Of a DNA stretch of 64,000 nucleotides, positions 51,460 to 63,998 are shown piece after piece (within the stretch, counting starts at the first letter, position 1; each line of letters starts with the position of its first letter). The notes under the pieces are model-generated. The model worked only from the letters and a program-made list of their open reading frames with translations, did not search any database and had not been told where the DNA came from. The position numbers were made by a program, and so were the translations under genes. Source of the stretch: Nemertoderma westbladi (Eukaryota; Xenacoelomorpha; Nemertodermatida; Nemertodermatidae); contig JAUCBJ010006610.1 in the NCBI GenBank assembly GCA_032718475.1, positions 1-64,000 on the forward strand, given 5' to 3'.

Positions 51460-52942
51460 TCATCTGTTCTGTGTTGAAAAGCCCTGACTAGTCGAACTAA
51501 GTGCCACTTTGTAGACCGAGCGCGTGGGCGGCATCTGTAGGCCTACACATCTACAGTGCCATGAGGATCCTGAGAAGTATTTCCTGTTGATGAAAAATCC
51601 GCAGATGCGCTTAAAGGATTCCTTATCCAGCATGATGTTTGATGGACTCAAACATGTTGGAGGGAGATTAACTAATGCACCACTTTCCTTTGATACTAAG
51701 TTCCCCATCATCATTAGAAATCTTGAAATACAAATCAAGATGATTGTATATATCCATAGTAATCTTTATCATGCTGGTAGGGAACGAGTTCTTAGCGAAG
51801 TCAGAACGTGCTATTATTTTTATAAGCCGCATAAAGCACTAAATCAAGTTCTTAGGAACTGCACACCATGTAGGAAAGCATTTAGTAGGCCTTTAACCCA
51901 GCGAGAGGCAGAATTACCTACAGTAGGGAAAGAGTAAGCTGTTATGAACCACCCCTAACTAATACTGGTGTGGATTTATTTAGCCCTATTTAGGTATGTC
52001 GTACTAGAACTATAGTCAAGCGATGGTGCGTCATTTTTGTTTGTATGACTTGTAGAGCGATTCATCTGGACATGGTGAACGATTTGTCTACTAATAGTTT
52101 CATACTCAGTCTATGCCAACAAATCGCTCGCTTTCGGACTAGCAATACCATGCAATCGGATAAAGGCACCAACTTTATCAGAGCCAACAACGAGATAAAG
52201 GCTTACGTCAACGACTGGAACCAGCAACAGGTAGATGATCAGCTGAGAGTGACAGCATCCAGCTGGACTTTCAATGCCGCTGATGCTCCATGGTGGGGAG
52301 GAAGTTGGGAGAGACTTATACGCAGTGTCAAGACCGCATTCCACTTTGTCGTGCCATGCCGCGCGTATCTCACTGATGAACTCCTACGAACTCTAATGGT
52401 GGAAATTGCCGCCTACCTGAACGAGTGACTGCTCATGCCAGTCTCTTCCAGTCCCGATTCCCTAGAAGCGCTAACACCCGTGCACATTCTACTGAAGAAG
52501 CCGGTGGCCATGCTTCCCACTTCGGATATAAACGACGGAGACGAGTATTGTAAACAAACTTGGCAGCTCATGCAATTGTTATCCCGCCGTTTCGCTGACC
52601 ATTTCGAGAAGTATAATCTCCCGATGCTGCAGCTTAGAACTAAGTGGTTCGCGCAGCAGTCAGTACCGGAGACATGGTTTTAATAGTTGATTCGGATCTA
52701 CCTCACAAGAGGTAGCAGATAGGTCGTATCATCGAGACCCATATATCCGACGACGGTTTAGTGCGATCGGTAGAACTCATTGTAAAGAGACAAAACCATA
52801 AGAAGAAAGGAATCATCTTCGAGACACAACAACTGAACCGCCCCGTTGGTCGTCTATGTCTAATAGAACGAGACAGGGAGTTGTCTGGAAATTACGGTAA
52901 ACAGGAAACACTCCCGACGACCACCTCCCAGATTAAATGAAC
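51460..52942 (+). pseudogene. BEL2: BEL/Pao integrase and pol C-terminus, decayed
   Basis: Frames in order give the integrase zinc site (HSNLYHAGRERVLSEVRTCY, CTPCRK), the first catalytic region with GVDLFSPI, VCMTCRAIHLDMV, the second D in QSDKGTNFI and the catalytic E region GGSWERLIRSVKTA. EALTPVHILL and a DUF5641-like end (RPVGRLCLIERDRE) follow. Several stops (for example at 51935 and 52426) and frameshifts are present. The upstream pol, gag and LTRs were not found. It is more diverged than BEL1. Confidence 0.85.
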
Positions 52943-54041
52943 ATCTAGAGACTAACTGACTCTTAGTTAGGCGAGTGGGCGCAGGACCATTATTTATAGG
53001 TATATTTTGTCTTTATGTACGTTTTACTATGTAATTTTATATTATTATTATCGTTTTATTTAATTATAGTTAGTAGAATAACCCTGTAAATAATAATAGT
53101 TTAATTTATTAGTTTGTAATATATTTAGACAACGACGGGAAATAAATTCTTTTATCCCTTACTTACTGTCCGTATATTATTCTAAATGCGTGATTACAGT
53201 GAGATGTCGTACTTGTTAAAGTACAATACACCCGCCCCTACTGTACCTTAGGTATTATTGGTAAACGTAGAGTATTAGGAATGCAAAGTTCAGATCCTCG
53301 TGTCTCGGCTAAACGAAGCTTTGGGTAGTCCTTGGAAACGACTTGCCTCTTCTCACTGACATTGTTTATTGCAATATTACTCTCATACCGTAGTCCTAAA
53401 ATAATACGTATAGTAGATGATGTCCATTTAACAGTAAAACTATCACAGTAAATCTGTTAAACCCTTTGATTATCTGAAATTCTAGTCGATTAATATCGTG
53501 GCACCCACCGATATACTTAAAATACAAATTTTCTAGAATCAGTGGTTAACGTCCCCAGACAAGTTCTGGAATAAATTGATGCCCATCCTAACATAAATTT
53601 ATAAAAGTTACGGGAATAAAATTAAATTCATAATTCATTATGAATTAAATAAAATCATCAATTTTAGACAATTATTATAATATTCCCTAAAATTAATCAA
53701 TTAATAGATCATGAGAGCGGAGATTCACCCATTATAACAAGTGTGAGAGAATCCCCTTGTATGCATGGAATAGCTGGCAAAATTAATAAACATCACATAT
53801 AAGGGAGTAAAAATAACCTTTGAGCCACTATTAAATATAATTCCAGATCTGTATGCATGAGAAATACTCTAATCTCCATTGCTAGCTTTGCATAATGTCA
53901 CCATAGCAACGCCCATGCTAGATAGTCCATAGTTAGAGAACAATAGAAAGCCTTCCACGTTAAATAGAATACATAGTGTATAATATCCAAGGATACACAA
54001 CAACAACGTGACATTCTGGAAGGCATTTGACTAACGGACAA
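52943..54041. other. BEL2 spacer after pol
   Basis: No coding sense recognised. It is AT-rich, with AATAATTAT-type stretches around 53035-53110 and 53600-53710. It corresponds in position to the pol-ORF3 spacer of BEL1 but has no visible similarity to it. Confidence 0.4.
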
Positions 54042-57000
54042 ATGGACCCAAATTGTGCGAATTGTGGTATGAATGTAGAATGTGTGCATTTAAAGGTGAA
54101 TGTTACTACTAAAGTGTGTTTACAGTAGCAAACCGCAAAGGCAGCGATGCTCGCTAGCCTTATATTAGCGCCGATAAACTCCCATACAATGACTGAACTG
54201 ATAGAAGAAGACCTTGGTATTAAGGAGAGATATACACAACCTCTACAAGCGTTTCTCGATAGTTTGTTGAGTGGTGATGCTAGTCAATCTACGACTGCAG
54301 ACAATGGATAATACATCGAACCACCGATGACCGAGGAACAACTTAAGCGAGAACTCGATTATAGAAAATTCATCTCACGCTATACGCATCGCGATGGTAC
54401 GTATATGGATTTCTTAACTACTGGTCATCCTATCGATTTACATGATACTGATGCTATGGATATGGAGACAGGGATGGTTCTATTTAAGTTTCACACACAA
54501 TGGAGTCGAAATGACAAACAACGTATCGAACATGAAAACTCTATTAGAAATCGTTTCGAAAGAGAAGATGTGGAAGAACCCGATAAACGCACTAACTTTT
54601 ACGAATATATGGAGTTCCTGTGAGAGACTTATCTCAATATCGCTAGTCAATAGAACTTGGAAACTCGATATCCTCAAGGTATAGATCCTGACCCCATGAT
54701 CGAACTCAAATGATTATATTTTACGATGATGTACCTTACAGCGAATCAACTGCTACCTGTTCTGCTGGACAGCTTCAAACAGATGGAAGAATACTGTAAA
54801 ACGGGAGAAAGGTTACCAGCATTTCCTCTACAAGATGTGCGTCTTTGGTATTATTGTGACTAATGCCCAACGCCATAAACATCCGCGGAGACGTTGCGAT
54901 AAACATAGTTTTACTTACAGGACTTACGGGAGTTTTGAGCGAAACCTATTTGACATCCCTCCCATGCTTGCTCGAGTCAAACGCTCCTTAAGTAAACCCA
55001 TGATCAGAGTTCCGGAATACTCGGTCAGGCCTCCCCACCCCTCAGTGCGACCACAAACTCTCGATCCTAAAAGTATAACCGACCCTCCTGAGTTATACTC
55101 ACTGTTCAAAGATCTAGTTCTACCCGAACAGTTAATCGGTGGCATTTCAGCTGTCGGTTCCATGGATATCTGTCCAACATACCCAGCCGGATTGGGACGA
55201 GGAGACTTGATCTCCCCGTTCAACCCCTATAATCGGCCTGGGTTAGCTCCTATCCAACCTGTTACAGAAGTGGAAGAAAGCATAGTAAAGAACGTGCTTG
55301 AAGCGATTCGCCAAAAGGTCAGAAAAGGAACTTACAATGTCTTAGACAAACGCAAGTTGCATCAGCAGGTGCAGGCTGTGAAAGAATTGCCATTACCTTA
55401 ATTCGATCGAGAGATTGAAGAGCTAGAGAGAGATATTGAACTCGGACATACATATTCTCTACAAGAATGCTTGGGTGATAGGTTTCGTAGACAAGAAAGA
55501 AAGAGGAGAAACAGATTGAAATGAATGAAAGAGAGGAAGCCGCTTTAGTGCAACCTGAAGCGCAAGTACTCATGATAGACCTCTACTTGAAAACTATCCT
55601 ACATCCCTCAATGGTTCCCCAGTTTGGCGATCAACTCTTTGCCACTATGCAACCTCAACCAGTCAAAACTGATTTGAGATCTCGCGAGCTTATCGCTGAT
55701 GCCCACAGGTTACAGCATTCCCTAATTGAAACCACTCGAGTAGACGGTATACTGATAGAACCTCCAGAAAATCAAACCGACCTTATCGGGCGTATGGTGC
55801 AAGAGGTTACTATGTGAGTGAGACCCTTGCAAAACTCATTCTACGGGATCAAAGACCACCCATATTTCGTCCATCTGGCTCAATATTATATGGTGAAACC
55901 CGAAGATCCTACACACAGCTTAAGATTTCTGCCCCTGATAAATCCTTTCGATGTTGTTGAATTAGAACAGCTTCAAAAACATCTAGACCAGTTGGTTAAG
56001 TCGAACTCCTTTCGAAAACCCTATAATGTTGCAAGAATTGAAAGGGAAGTTCTCCCTCATTACAACCTTGATGGATTCATCAAAACTCAATTAGTCCATT
56101 GGAATTTGGATGTGTTGTTCGAAGAAGAATGCATACAACACTATGGGAAAGAAGATATGCATACTACGCACTATTTAAAATATTGCGACCTCCCTAATGC
56201 GAGTGATAGAGCGACATTGTGGCACCCTGTAGATATGACTTTGGAAAAGGCCACTACCCCATAGAATGAAACTCGAAATATTATCTAAATGTATGGTGTA
56301 ATGTATGGCAAACTAATGTCGGAACTACGAGATTAATCCACATTCGGGGATTAGCCGGTTCTATACACGTCTTTACTCGTGCTTGCTCTGATGCCATCGA
56401 TTACTCTTTTGAGACCCTCACAGAGACCCAAAAGAGACTTAAACATGAGCAATTGGAACTCGCATGGCGTTAAGTCCTGAATACTGAGTGGAAACCAGCT
56501 ATGGGAATAGATGGATTCATGCTTCCGCAACCTGTACTCGAGATGTTATTCGACGATAAAATAATTAAAGTCGGTTCTGTGATCTATGGAGATCTTCAGA
56601 AGGATTTTAGGAATATGAATAATATTCCATATCCGTTCATCGATACCCAGCTAATAGCGCCTTGGGCAGAAGGCAGAGGATTTTTCCAAACCACTTACGC
56701 CACTACACCTAGTGGGATCAACAAAGTTCAAAGAACTTCTATCGGACATTTGGCGTATCAAGAGTATGGATGGAATTATAAGGTTGGGAATCAGCTCAAC
56801 TATCAGCAAGTTTATGGCGACCATTATTCTCGCTTATATTTCGATGGACCATTGACGGCACCAGGAGAAGTTTATAGTTTTATGAGTGTGCTCCTCCGTG
56901 CTTCCTTAGCCATTTATACTATATTCGAAAATACAGCACTTTCCAGATAGTTAGCCGATGTGTGCAGCCGAACTATACGTTCACACCCCTTAATCCTGGG

Positions 57001-58470
57001 AACCAAATGCACGAAATTAGTTGAACATAACAAATTTATCCGATTTGAATGTTTCAGGCACTTTCTGACTCTGTTTCGGAACATTGATAGTCAGTTTAAA
57101 GACTGCACACTGACCAAACTCAGCCTGCGAGATTCCGCTGCTGAGAAATTAGATAGTGCCGGATCCGCTATCTGCAAAGATGTATGCATACAGAATATGC
57201 ATTCTACTGTTCTACAGAGACCTAAACTCCTGTCGGGATATTCGGTTATGGAAATACAAACTGTAGAAACCATATCAAGAATGACTATACCTGTAGAAAT
57301 TCTTCCGACTGACGAGGAACCAACCTGTATGGTTGAATGTAATGGTTGATGGTGGCTGAACCAACCAATCCAGCCCACAGTCCCTCGTAGTAGTGATGAT
57401 GATCACACGCTGGAATGGTATCAAGGCACACAATGTCTCACTGCCTATGACTACTGACACGCCAGCTACGTGTCTAGGAAACTCTGCCGTTTATGCGCCT
57501 CTCGTGATCACACTACTCCGTTGACCTCTGATGAACTCTGTTCCTACTTTAAAGATGGAGATATATTGTGCTTATTATCGAGTCAATGATAAGCATATCT
57601 TCGCAGTCTGTCCACAGTTCATGACATAATGTCATCACTGTCAGTTAAAGGGACACGCTAGTTGGGATTGCCCTTTTAGCCCCAACATGGAAAGCGTAGA
57701 TGAGTTGATTGTATTGCGATACATATGAGCATGGGAAGCTAGCGCAGACCTTCACTGCGATTTGCACCACTGCTACTATCCCGGACGCACCTATGAGGGA
57801 GTGTACGCGTTTCACCCTTACCTATTTCCCCAAACCAAACAGAAAACTCATATTCCCAGTTATGAACTACTCAAACGTGTTGGTGAGTCCATTTTCACCA
57901 AATATATGAGGAAATATTTGAGAAATATCATCCCGAACAACCTGAACTCATATAATATACTTGGTTGTATCGGCCGGCCGAGACCTGGAGTACGGTAAGA
58001 CATTTCTAAATACACATCCCGAGTTGCAGGAGGTCCACCAACACCCTTATGAATATAAGACGAGGGAATGGGAATTAGTAAGAACTGTAAAACCCCGTAA
58101 ATACCTCACGACCCATGGCCTACCAATGGCAGTCGTATAAATGACTAAAGCAGGACCAGTCCAAGCTGCATTCCTAAGACAAGCGTTAAAGATCGTGCAA
58201 CCTCAATCCATTTGATCCTCTGGTAGACGTGTCGATACCAGAACAACTTCTCAGGAGAGAAGCATATCTTCTATGGATATCAATCAACCAGGTACCTCGA
58301 CCGGCGGATACACCTATCGTAACCCCAACCCTTCTGATGCAATTATATTGTACCCTTCCCCAAGAAGTTATAGCCCTCCGAGTAAAGTGGCTCGTAGCAT
58401 TGGGAAGAATACAACCACAGCCCAAAGGTTCAAGAAACTCCATAAACGTCATTCTAGAAAGAAAGATTGA
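54042..58470 (+). pseudogene. BEL2 ORF3-like coding remnant (exonuclease-like, knuckles)
   Basis: Overlapping frame fragments make up roughly 1400 decayed codons, with many stops and shifts. The first codons read MDPNC, as in ORF3 of BEL1. Long unrecognised segments follow (54327-54684, 54835-55401, 55521-56264). At about 56340-56950 an exonuclease-like module appears: TTRLIHIRGLAGSIHVFTR, LPQPVLEMLFDDKIIKVGSV, then YGDLQKDF, FIDTQLIA and TSIGHLAYQEYGW. These parallel GRSLVIVLGT, LPPEIQQILF, KADVRNDY and CVDTQTLLAW in BEL1 ORF3. At 57630-57671 an exact CX2CX4HX4C zinc knuckle (CHHC ... GHASWDC) follows a degraded one. A late GVYAFHPYLF/YELLKRVG block parallels GYFSFPECL/YVDLLLSAG. The last frame ends in a basic tail near 58470. 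It is longer than BEL1 ORF3, mainly before the exonuclease-like part. Confidence 0.6.
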
Positions 58471-58754
58471 TTGTTTAGAGTAGTTATTATATTAAGAAAT
58501 TGTCACTCTATGGATATTTTATAGACTTAAGTCCCATTTTCTGGGAGCGGTGTTAAGCTTTTGCGGAGAAAATGTCCCGTTTTATACAATGTGCTGGTTA
58601 CTCTAAACCCTTGAAAAACTCTCAAGAACTTTTTATTTTATGAACTAATATAAACTCACTCCCTCCAGCTTTTATTCTAAGTACAACACTTTCCCATACA
58701 TTCCCACAGAAACTCTGATGCACAGATTACGAATTCACCAGTCATTGGGAGACA
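58471..58754. other. Sequence after BEL2 ORF3-like remnant
   Basis: Nothing recognised; no LTR was found that matches a sequence upstream of BEL2 in the window. Confidence 0.3.
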
Positions 58755-58890
58755 GGGGGGGGGGGGGGGGGGGGAACTCGACGCAAAACCCGCCTTGGTG
58801 AATTAATATACCGCCTCAATATAAAATTATCCATTTAGGGAAAGGAGCAGGTTACAGTGGCACATTATTTTAACCAAAACAATAATAACA
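58755..58890. repeat. Dispersed repeat with 20-base poly(G) run and satellite unit
   Basis: Poly(G) lies at 58755-58774. Then come CTTGGTGAATTAATATACCG, CCTCAATATAAAATTATCC and GGGAAAGGAGCAGGTTACAG with TTTTAACCAAAACAATAA. The first part matches 4460-4640 and the last part is one diverged unit of the 68-bp satellite at 12978-13680. The repeat links those two families. Confidence 0.6.
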
Positions 58891-59522
58891 GGTTACAGTT
58901 TTATTTTTGAGAGTAATCAGTGGTTATGAATGAGGGATGAATTTTTATTGCGTCCAGTTTCCTCCCCTATCTGGTCATTGGATACTACTCCCTTTGTTTA
59001 CATTCTTCTTTGTTAGTCACCGTCCAATCAGTATACTTTCCCTTCTATGTCACCCCATAGCCTAAATTGCTGGATCCAATAGTTACAGGTTGATGGCATG
59101 GTAACTGGTCCCTGATTGGGAGTTCTTGCATATTTCATATGTTCTTTGGCGTTCGATGTGATTCATGCTTGTGGACTACTTGAGGCAAGAATATTCTTAC
59201 AGCACTTCAGTGTCAATGTTTATTCATTTTCTGACTTTGTCCAAAAGACCATGAGGCTAGAGTGTCAGGGAATTACACAGAACAGTAAATAAACAGGCAC
59301 ATCCATTCCTGACTTTCTGACATCTGACTGATGATTAAATGCCGCACACCACGTAATTTATATTGTTTATATTGTTATAATACTGCAATTTGTTACATAT
59401 TGATTAATGTTAATGGTTGGAGAATACTTATGAATAACCAGTAGATCTCTTGGTTTTCATGATCATTGAGGTAAGCAGAGGGGTTTACTATTCACAATTG
59501 CATAGTTCAAATAGCAGTGGTT
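58891..59522. other. Unassigned non-coding sequence
   Basis: No gene or repeat recognised. Confidence 0.3.
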
Positions 59523-61250
59523 TGTATGAGTTTAAGCTGTTTCATAGTCCCCAACGTATGTGAGTTAAATTCTCCTTATATGCGAGTAAAATTGGTGATA
59601 GTCAGCAAATTAGCGTGTTTCAGTACTATTGTCAGTTGTGTGAATGCGAGCGAATAATTATACAATCCTTAAGAATGTAAACATTGTGCAGTCTCATGTC
59701 CATCCGTTGTAATTAGTATAAGTCATATAATATTTAAAGCGCAGCACCTGAAAGGAACTGTTGGTATTTCACTGAAAATAAACATAGTTTTTGGAGATTA
59801 TGTATTTGAGATCAATTTAATAATATAAAGTAGCCTATGGTTCTCTCTGCCATTAAATCCAGTCTCCCACCTCCGGTAGGACATACACCGCGCTAAACTG
59901 GCTTCGTCTGGGGTCATATTTGTACAGGCTATCAGACATCATAAGACACATTAATTAACAGGTTAAACTGTTAAAGGTCTAAAAGCGTGGAACACAATAA
60001 GTAGCTTGAAATTTTCAAATAGCCAAAATTAGTAATTTGATGACCTTATAGTTTGGCTACTGAGGTTTTAGATTGTGCTGATTTCATTGGCAAGGTTTAT
60101 AAAATTGTGGTATTTCCAAAAATGGCCAATGTGTCAGTCGCAAAGTTTAAGTTCTAGCTAGTGCATTTCTATTTCAGTACTGCAGTACTCTGGTACTGGT
60201 CCGGTAATAATGTAGGGAATTATTCAGTATGTGGTATGTGCAGTAGAAGCCTCAGTAGTTGCTTGTTGGTATCATCATGCTCCTGATTAGTGATCATTTC
60301 AGCTAAATACTTAGTAGGTAGCCAATAAGTGGGAAGGTCTTTGATGGTATTGACCCTTTCAACCTTTTCGTGGATGGCGTCGTGGGTTTCTTTAGTCTTG
60401 GAATAGTGATGGTGGAAAAGCCATTTCAAATAAGTTATTGCTTTACAAAGTCTTTTCCAAGAACTGTAGTGGGCCATCGCTCTCTTCACTATAGGTGAGA
60501 GTCCTTTTGAGACATCGGGTATACCAGTCTTCCAATCTCAACTCTGAATATATGCTGATGTTCCGTTTGGGGTTGGCTGCGTAGTATCATTGTTGTCACC
60601 GACAGTGTGTAGAACCGATAGATCGAGCATTGGTTTAAACAGTTTGGATTTACTTGTCCGAATCTTTGGTTTAACAGTTTCCACTCCCTTGGCTTGTCTG
60701 ATCTCGGTGGTGGTAACATGGGGGGGGGGGGGGGGGCATTCCTCCTCTTCTTTACTCAGGAAGTCGGGGCCACCTAGCCAATTTGGCGTCTCAGTTAATT
60801 CCTTGGGTGTCGCTCCTCTGGAGGCGATATCGGTGGGATTAATAGTCCCAGGGCAATGTCTCCATTGGTCCACCTTTGTCTGGCTGAGTATAATATCCAC
60901 GCAGTTAGTTATAAAGATGCTGAACTGTCAGACTTCGTTAGTCAAATATTCTAGAACAAGTAATGCATCCGTCCAATAAACCGTTTTCCTCACCAGGTAT
61001 ACTATCTGTTCGGTGATATTCCTACCAACGGCGGTAGCATACAATGCTGCCTTTAATTCCGCTCTAAGGACACGCAGCTTGTTGTTTATTAGAGCATTCG
61101 AGGCGGCTAAGGAAACCTTAATTCCGTCCGGTGCATCGACTCTCAAATAAGCTACTATACCTATTCCAATATCACCAGCATCCGCAAAGATGTGGAGTTG
61201 ATAGGAGTAGGTGGGGAGGAGAACATGACCGAAGTATGAGCGAGAAATTT
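59523..61250. repeat. Tandem segmental duplication, unit 1 (1.73 kb)
   Basis: This unit is matched at a constant offset of about 1728 bases by 61251-62978. It covers about 690 bases of flanking non-coding sequence and the 3' part of a minus-strand BEL/Pao pol. The junction at 61250 joins the middle of the A17-type region (TATGAGCGAGAAATTT) to TGTATGAG, with the small shared word TATGAG. Identity looks above 95% by eye. Confidence 0.9.
60215..61235 (-). pseudogene. BEL3 duplicate: A17/RNase H end and pre-integrase region
   Basis: On the minus strand YSYQLHIFADAGDIGIGIVA, INNKLRVLRAELKAALYATA and KVDQWRHCPGTINPTDIASR mark the RNase H region. HYSSWKRLCKAITYLKWLFH marks the segment before integrase. 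The fragment ends at HIPHTE. A frameshift interrupts the RNase H part near 60930, and a G run at 60720-60736 reads as polyproline. No integrase follows. Confidence 0.8.
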
Positions 61251-62978
61251 TGTATGAGTTTATGCTGTTTCATAGTCCCCAACTTATGTGAGTTAAATTC
61301 TCCTTATTTGCGAGTAAAATTGGTGATAGTCAGCAAATTAGCGTGTTTCAGTACTATTGTCAGTTGTGTGAATGCGAGCGAATAATTATACAATCCTTAA
61401 GAATGTAAACATTGTGCAGTCTCATGTCCATCCGTTGAAATTAGTATAAGTCATATAATATTTAAAGCGCAGCACCTGAAAGGAACTGTTGGTATTTCGC
61501 TGAAAATAAACATAGTTTTTGGAGATTATATAGTAGAGATCAATTTAATAATACAAAGTAGCCTATGGTTCTCTCTGCCATTGAATCCAGTCTCCCACCT
61601 CCGGTAGGTCATACACCACGCTAGACTGGCTTCGGCTGGGGTCATATTTGTACAGGCTATCAGACATCATAAGACACATTAATTAACAGGTTAAACTGTT
61701 AAAGGTCTAAAAGCGCGGAACACAATAAGTAGCTCGAAATTTTCAAATAGCCAAAATTAGTAATTTGATGACCTTATAGTTTGGCTACTGAGGTTTTAGA
61801 ATGTGCTGATTTCATTGGCAAGGTTTATAAAATTGTGGTACTTTCAAAAATGGCCAATGTGTCAGTTGAAAAGTTTAAGTTCTAGCCAGTGCACTTCTAT
61901 TTCAGTACTGCAGTACTCTGGTACTGGTCCGGTAATAATGTAGGGAATTATTCAGTATGTGGTATGTGCAGTAGAAGCCTCAGTAGTTGCTTGTTGGTAT
62001 CATCATGCTCCTGATGAGTGATCATGTCAGCTAAATACTTAGTAGGTAGCCGATAAGTGGGAAGGTCTTTGATGGTATTGACCCTTTCAACCTTTTCGTG
62101 GATGGCGTCGTGGGTTTCTTTAGTCTTGGAATAGTGATGGTGGAAAAGCTGTGTCAAATAAGTTATCGCTTTACAAAGTCTTTTCCAAGAACTGTAGTGG
62201 GCCATCGCTCTCTTCACTATACGTGAGAGTCCTTTTGAGACATCGGGTATACCAGTCTTCCAATCTCAACTCTGAATATATGCCGATGTTCCGTTTGGGG
62301 TTGGCTGCGTAGTATCATTGTTGTCACCGACAGTGTGTAGAACCGATAGATCGAGCATTGGTTTAAACAGTTTGGATTTACTTGTCTGAGTCTTTGGTTT
62401 AACAGTTTCCACTCCCTTGGCTTGTCTGATCTCGGCGGTGGTAAGATGGGGGAGGGGGGGGGGGGGGGCATTCCTCCCCTTCTTTACTCAGGAAGTCGGG
62501 GCCACCTAGCCAATTTGGCGTCTCAGTTAATTCCTTGGGTATCGCTCTTCTGGAGACGATATCGGTGGGATTAATAGTCCCAGGGCAATATCTCCATTGG
62601 TCCACCTTTGTCTGGCTGAGTATAATATCCACGCAGTTAGTTATAAAGACGCTGAACTGGCAGACTTCGTTAGTCAAATATTCTAGAACGAGTAATGCAT
62701 CTGTCCAATAAACCGTTTTCTCCAACAGGTATACTATCTGTTCGGTGATATTCCTACCAATGGCGGTAGCATACAATGCTGCCTTTAATTCCGCTCTAAG
62801 GACACGCAGCTTGTTGTTTATTAGAGCTTTCGAGGTGGCTAAGGAAACCTTAATTCTGTCCAGTGTATCGACTCTCAAATAAGCTACTATACCTATTCCA
62901 ATATCACTGGCATCCGCAAAGACGTGGAGTTGATAGGAGTAGGTGGGGAGAACAGGACCGAAGTATGAGTGAGAAATC
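61251..62978. repeat. Tandem segmental duplication, unit 2
   Basis: This is the second copy of the 1.73-kb unit, continuous at its right end with the remainder of the minus-strand BEL3 pol. Differences are scattered substitutions, small gaps and G-run length changes (15 G at 62454-62468, 17 G in unit 1). Confidence 0.9.
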
Positions 62979-63998
62979 TTAAAGACTTCAATAAATGGTA
63001 AAGAGTTTTCCCACTTCATCCATTTCTTCAATAGTTTGCCCTTTAATTTGTCATCCCAAGAGTGGTTCTCGAGCCACATCTGCTGGACTAGACTCCGAGC
63101 AACCAGGATTACTGGGCTAATGAATCCAAATGGATAGAAACATGTACTCAGAATACTCAAGCAGTTGTTTTAATTGGAAGAACAAAATATCGCCCTCTGT
63201 ATCCCACTTTAGTCCGAGAGTTTTGGTTTCTGGGAGGTCGTCTTTAATGAGGTCGAGATCTTTACCACCTCATTCTTTCTCTGGGATCGCCTCCAGAAAC
63301 CCAAGAGAGTTGCTGGTGAATTTCGTTAACCGGAATCTACCGTGTTGAAGACACTCTACCTTTCCCTTGGCAACCTCTATAGCTTCTTTCACCGTAGGTA
63401 GTGACTTAAGGTTGTCGTTCATGTAGATGGCACATTTGATGTTATCGATGACTGCTTTGGGGAAGGCGTCTCGATTCTCATCTGTAGTAGTACGCACTAC
63501 TCAGCCGGCATTGGATGGACTAGAGATAATTCCGAAGGCCTGGATAGTCATCCAGTACTCTACTGGTTCTTCGTCGAAGTCACCATTAGGCCAACATAAG
63601 AAACGTAAGCTATCTCGGTCCCATTGCAGCGCTTTCACCTGAAGAAACATGCCTTCTATATCGGAGGCAAAGGCGATAGAATACTGCCGGAGTTGCAGTA
63701 GTATTCTCTACAATGATTGAAGTGGGTTGGGTCCTGGCAATAAATCAGAGTTGAGGGATTGTCCCTTATATAGCGCAGAGCCGTCGAACACCACCCGGAC
63801 TTCGTTGGGCTTTCCGGGTTTAGGAACGTAATGGTGTGTTAGATAATACATCCTCTCCATCATAGGTGTATCAGTTGGAACTCGCTCTGCGTATCCCTTG
63901 TCGATGAACTTTTTCAACTGGGTCTTTTACATCTCTTTGGCTTGGTCATTACTTGACAAACGTCGATGTAGTTGTTCGATTCTCTTGATGGCTAATGG
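61948..63998 (-). pseudogene. BEL3: BEL/Pao pol, RT to pre-integrase, partial
   Basis: The RT start is cut by the window edge. On the minus strand it shows YLTHHYVPKPGKPNEVRVVF, DGSALYKGQSLNSDLLPGPN, SDIEGMFLQVK, and YMND where the family has a YxDD active site. It continues through GLKWDTEGD, the A17-type region (YPFGFISPVILVARSLVQQM, WMKWENSLPFIEV), RNase H (HVFADASDIGIGIV, WTDALLVLEYL, NPTDIVS) and HYSSWKRLCKAI. Stops lie near 63713, 63498 and 63270. The lost second active-site aspartate and the stops make it inactive. Confidence 0.85.

Noticed and set aside
55818-56264. Independent host gene between BEL2 and BEL3
   Set aside because: The fragments follow each other with stops and shifts, and the downstream ones match BEL1 ORF3 order; a decayed element ORF is the simpler reading.
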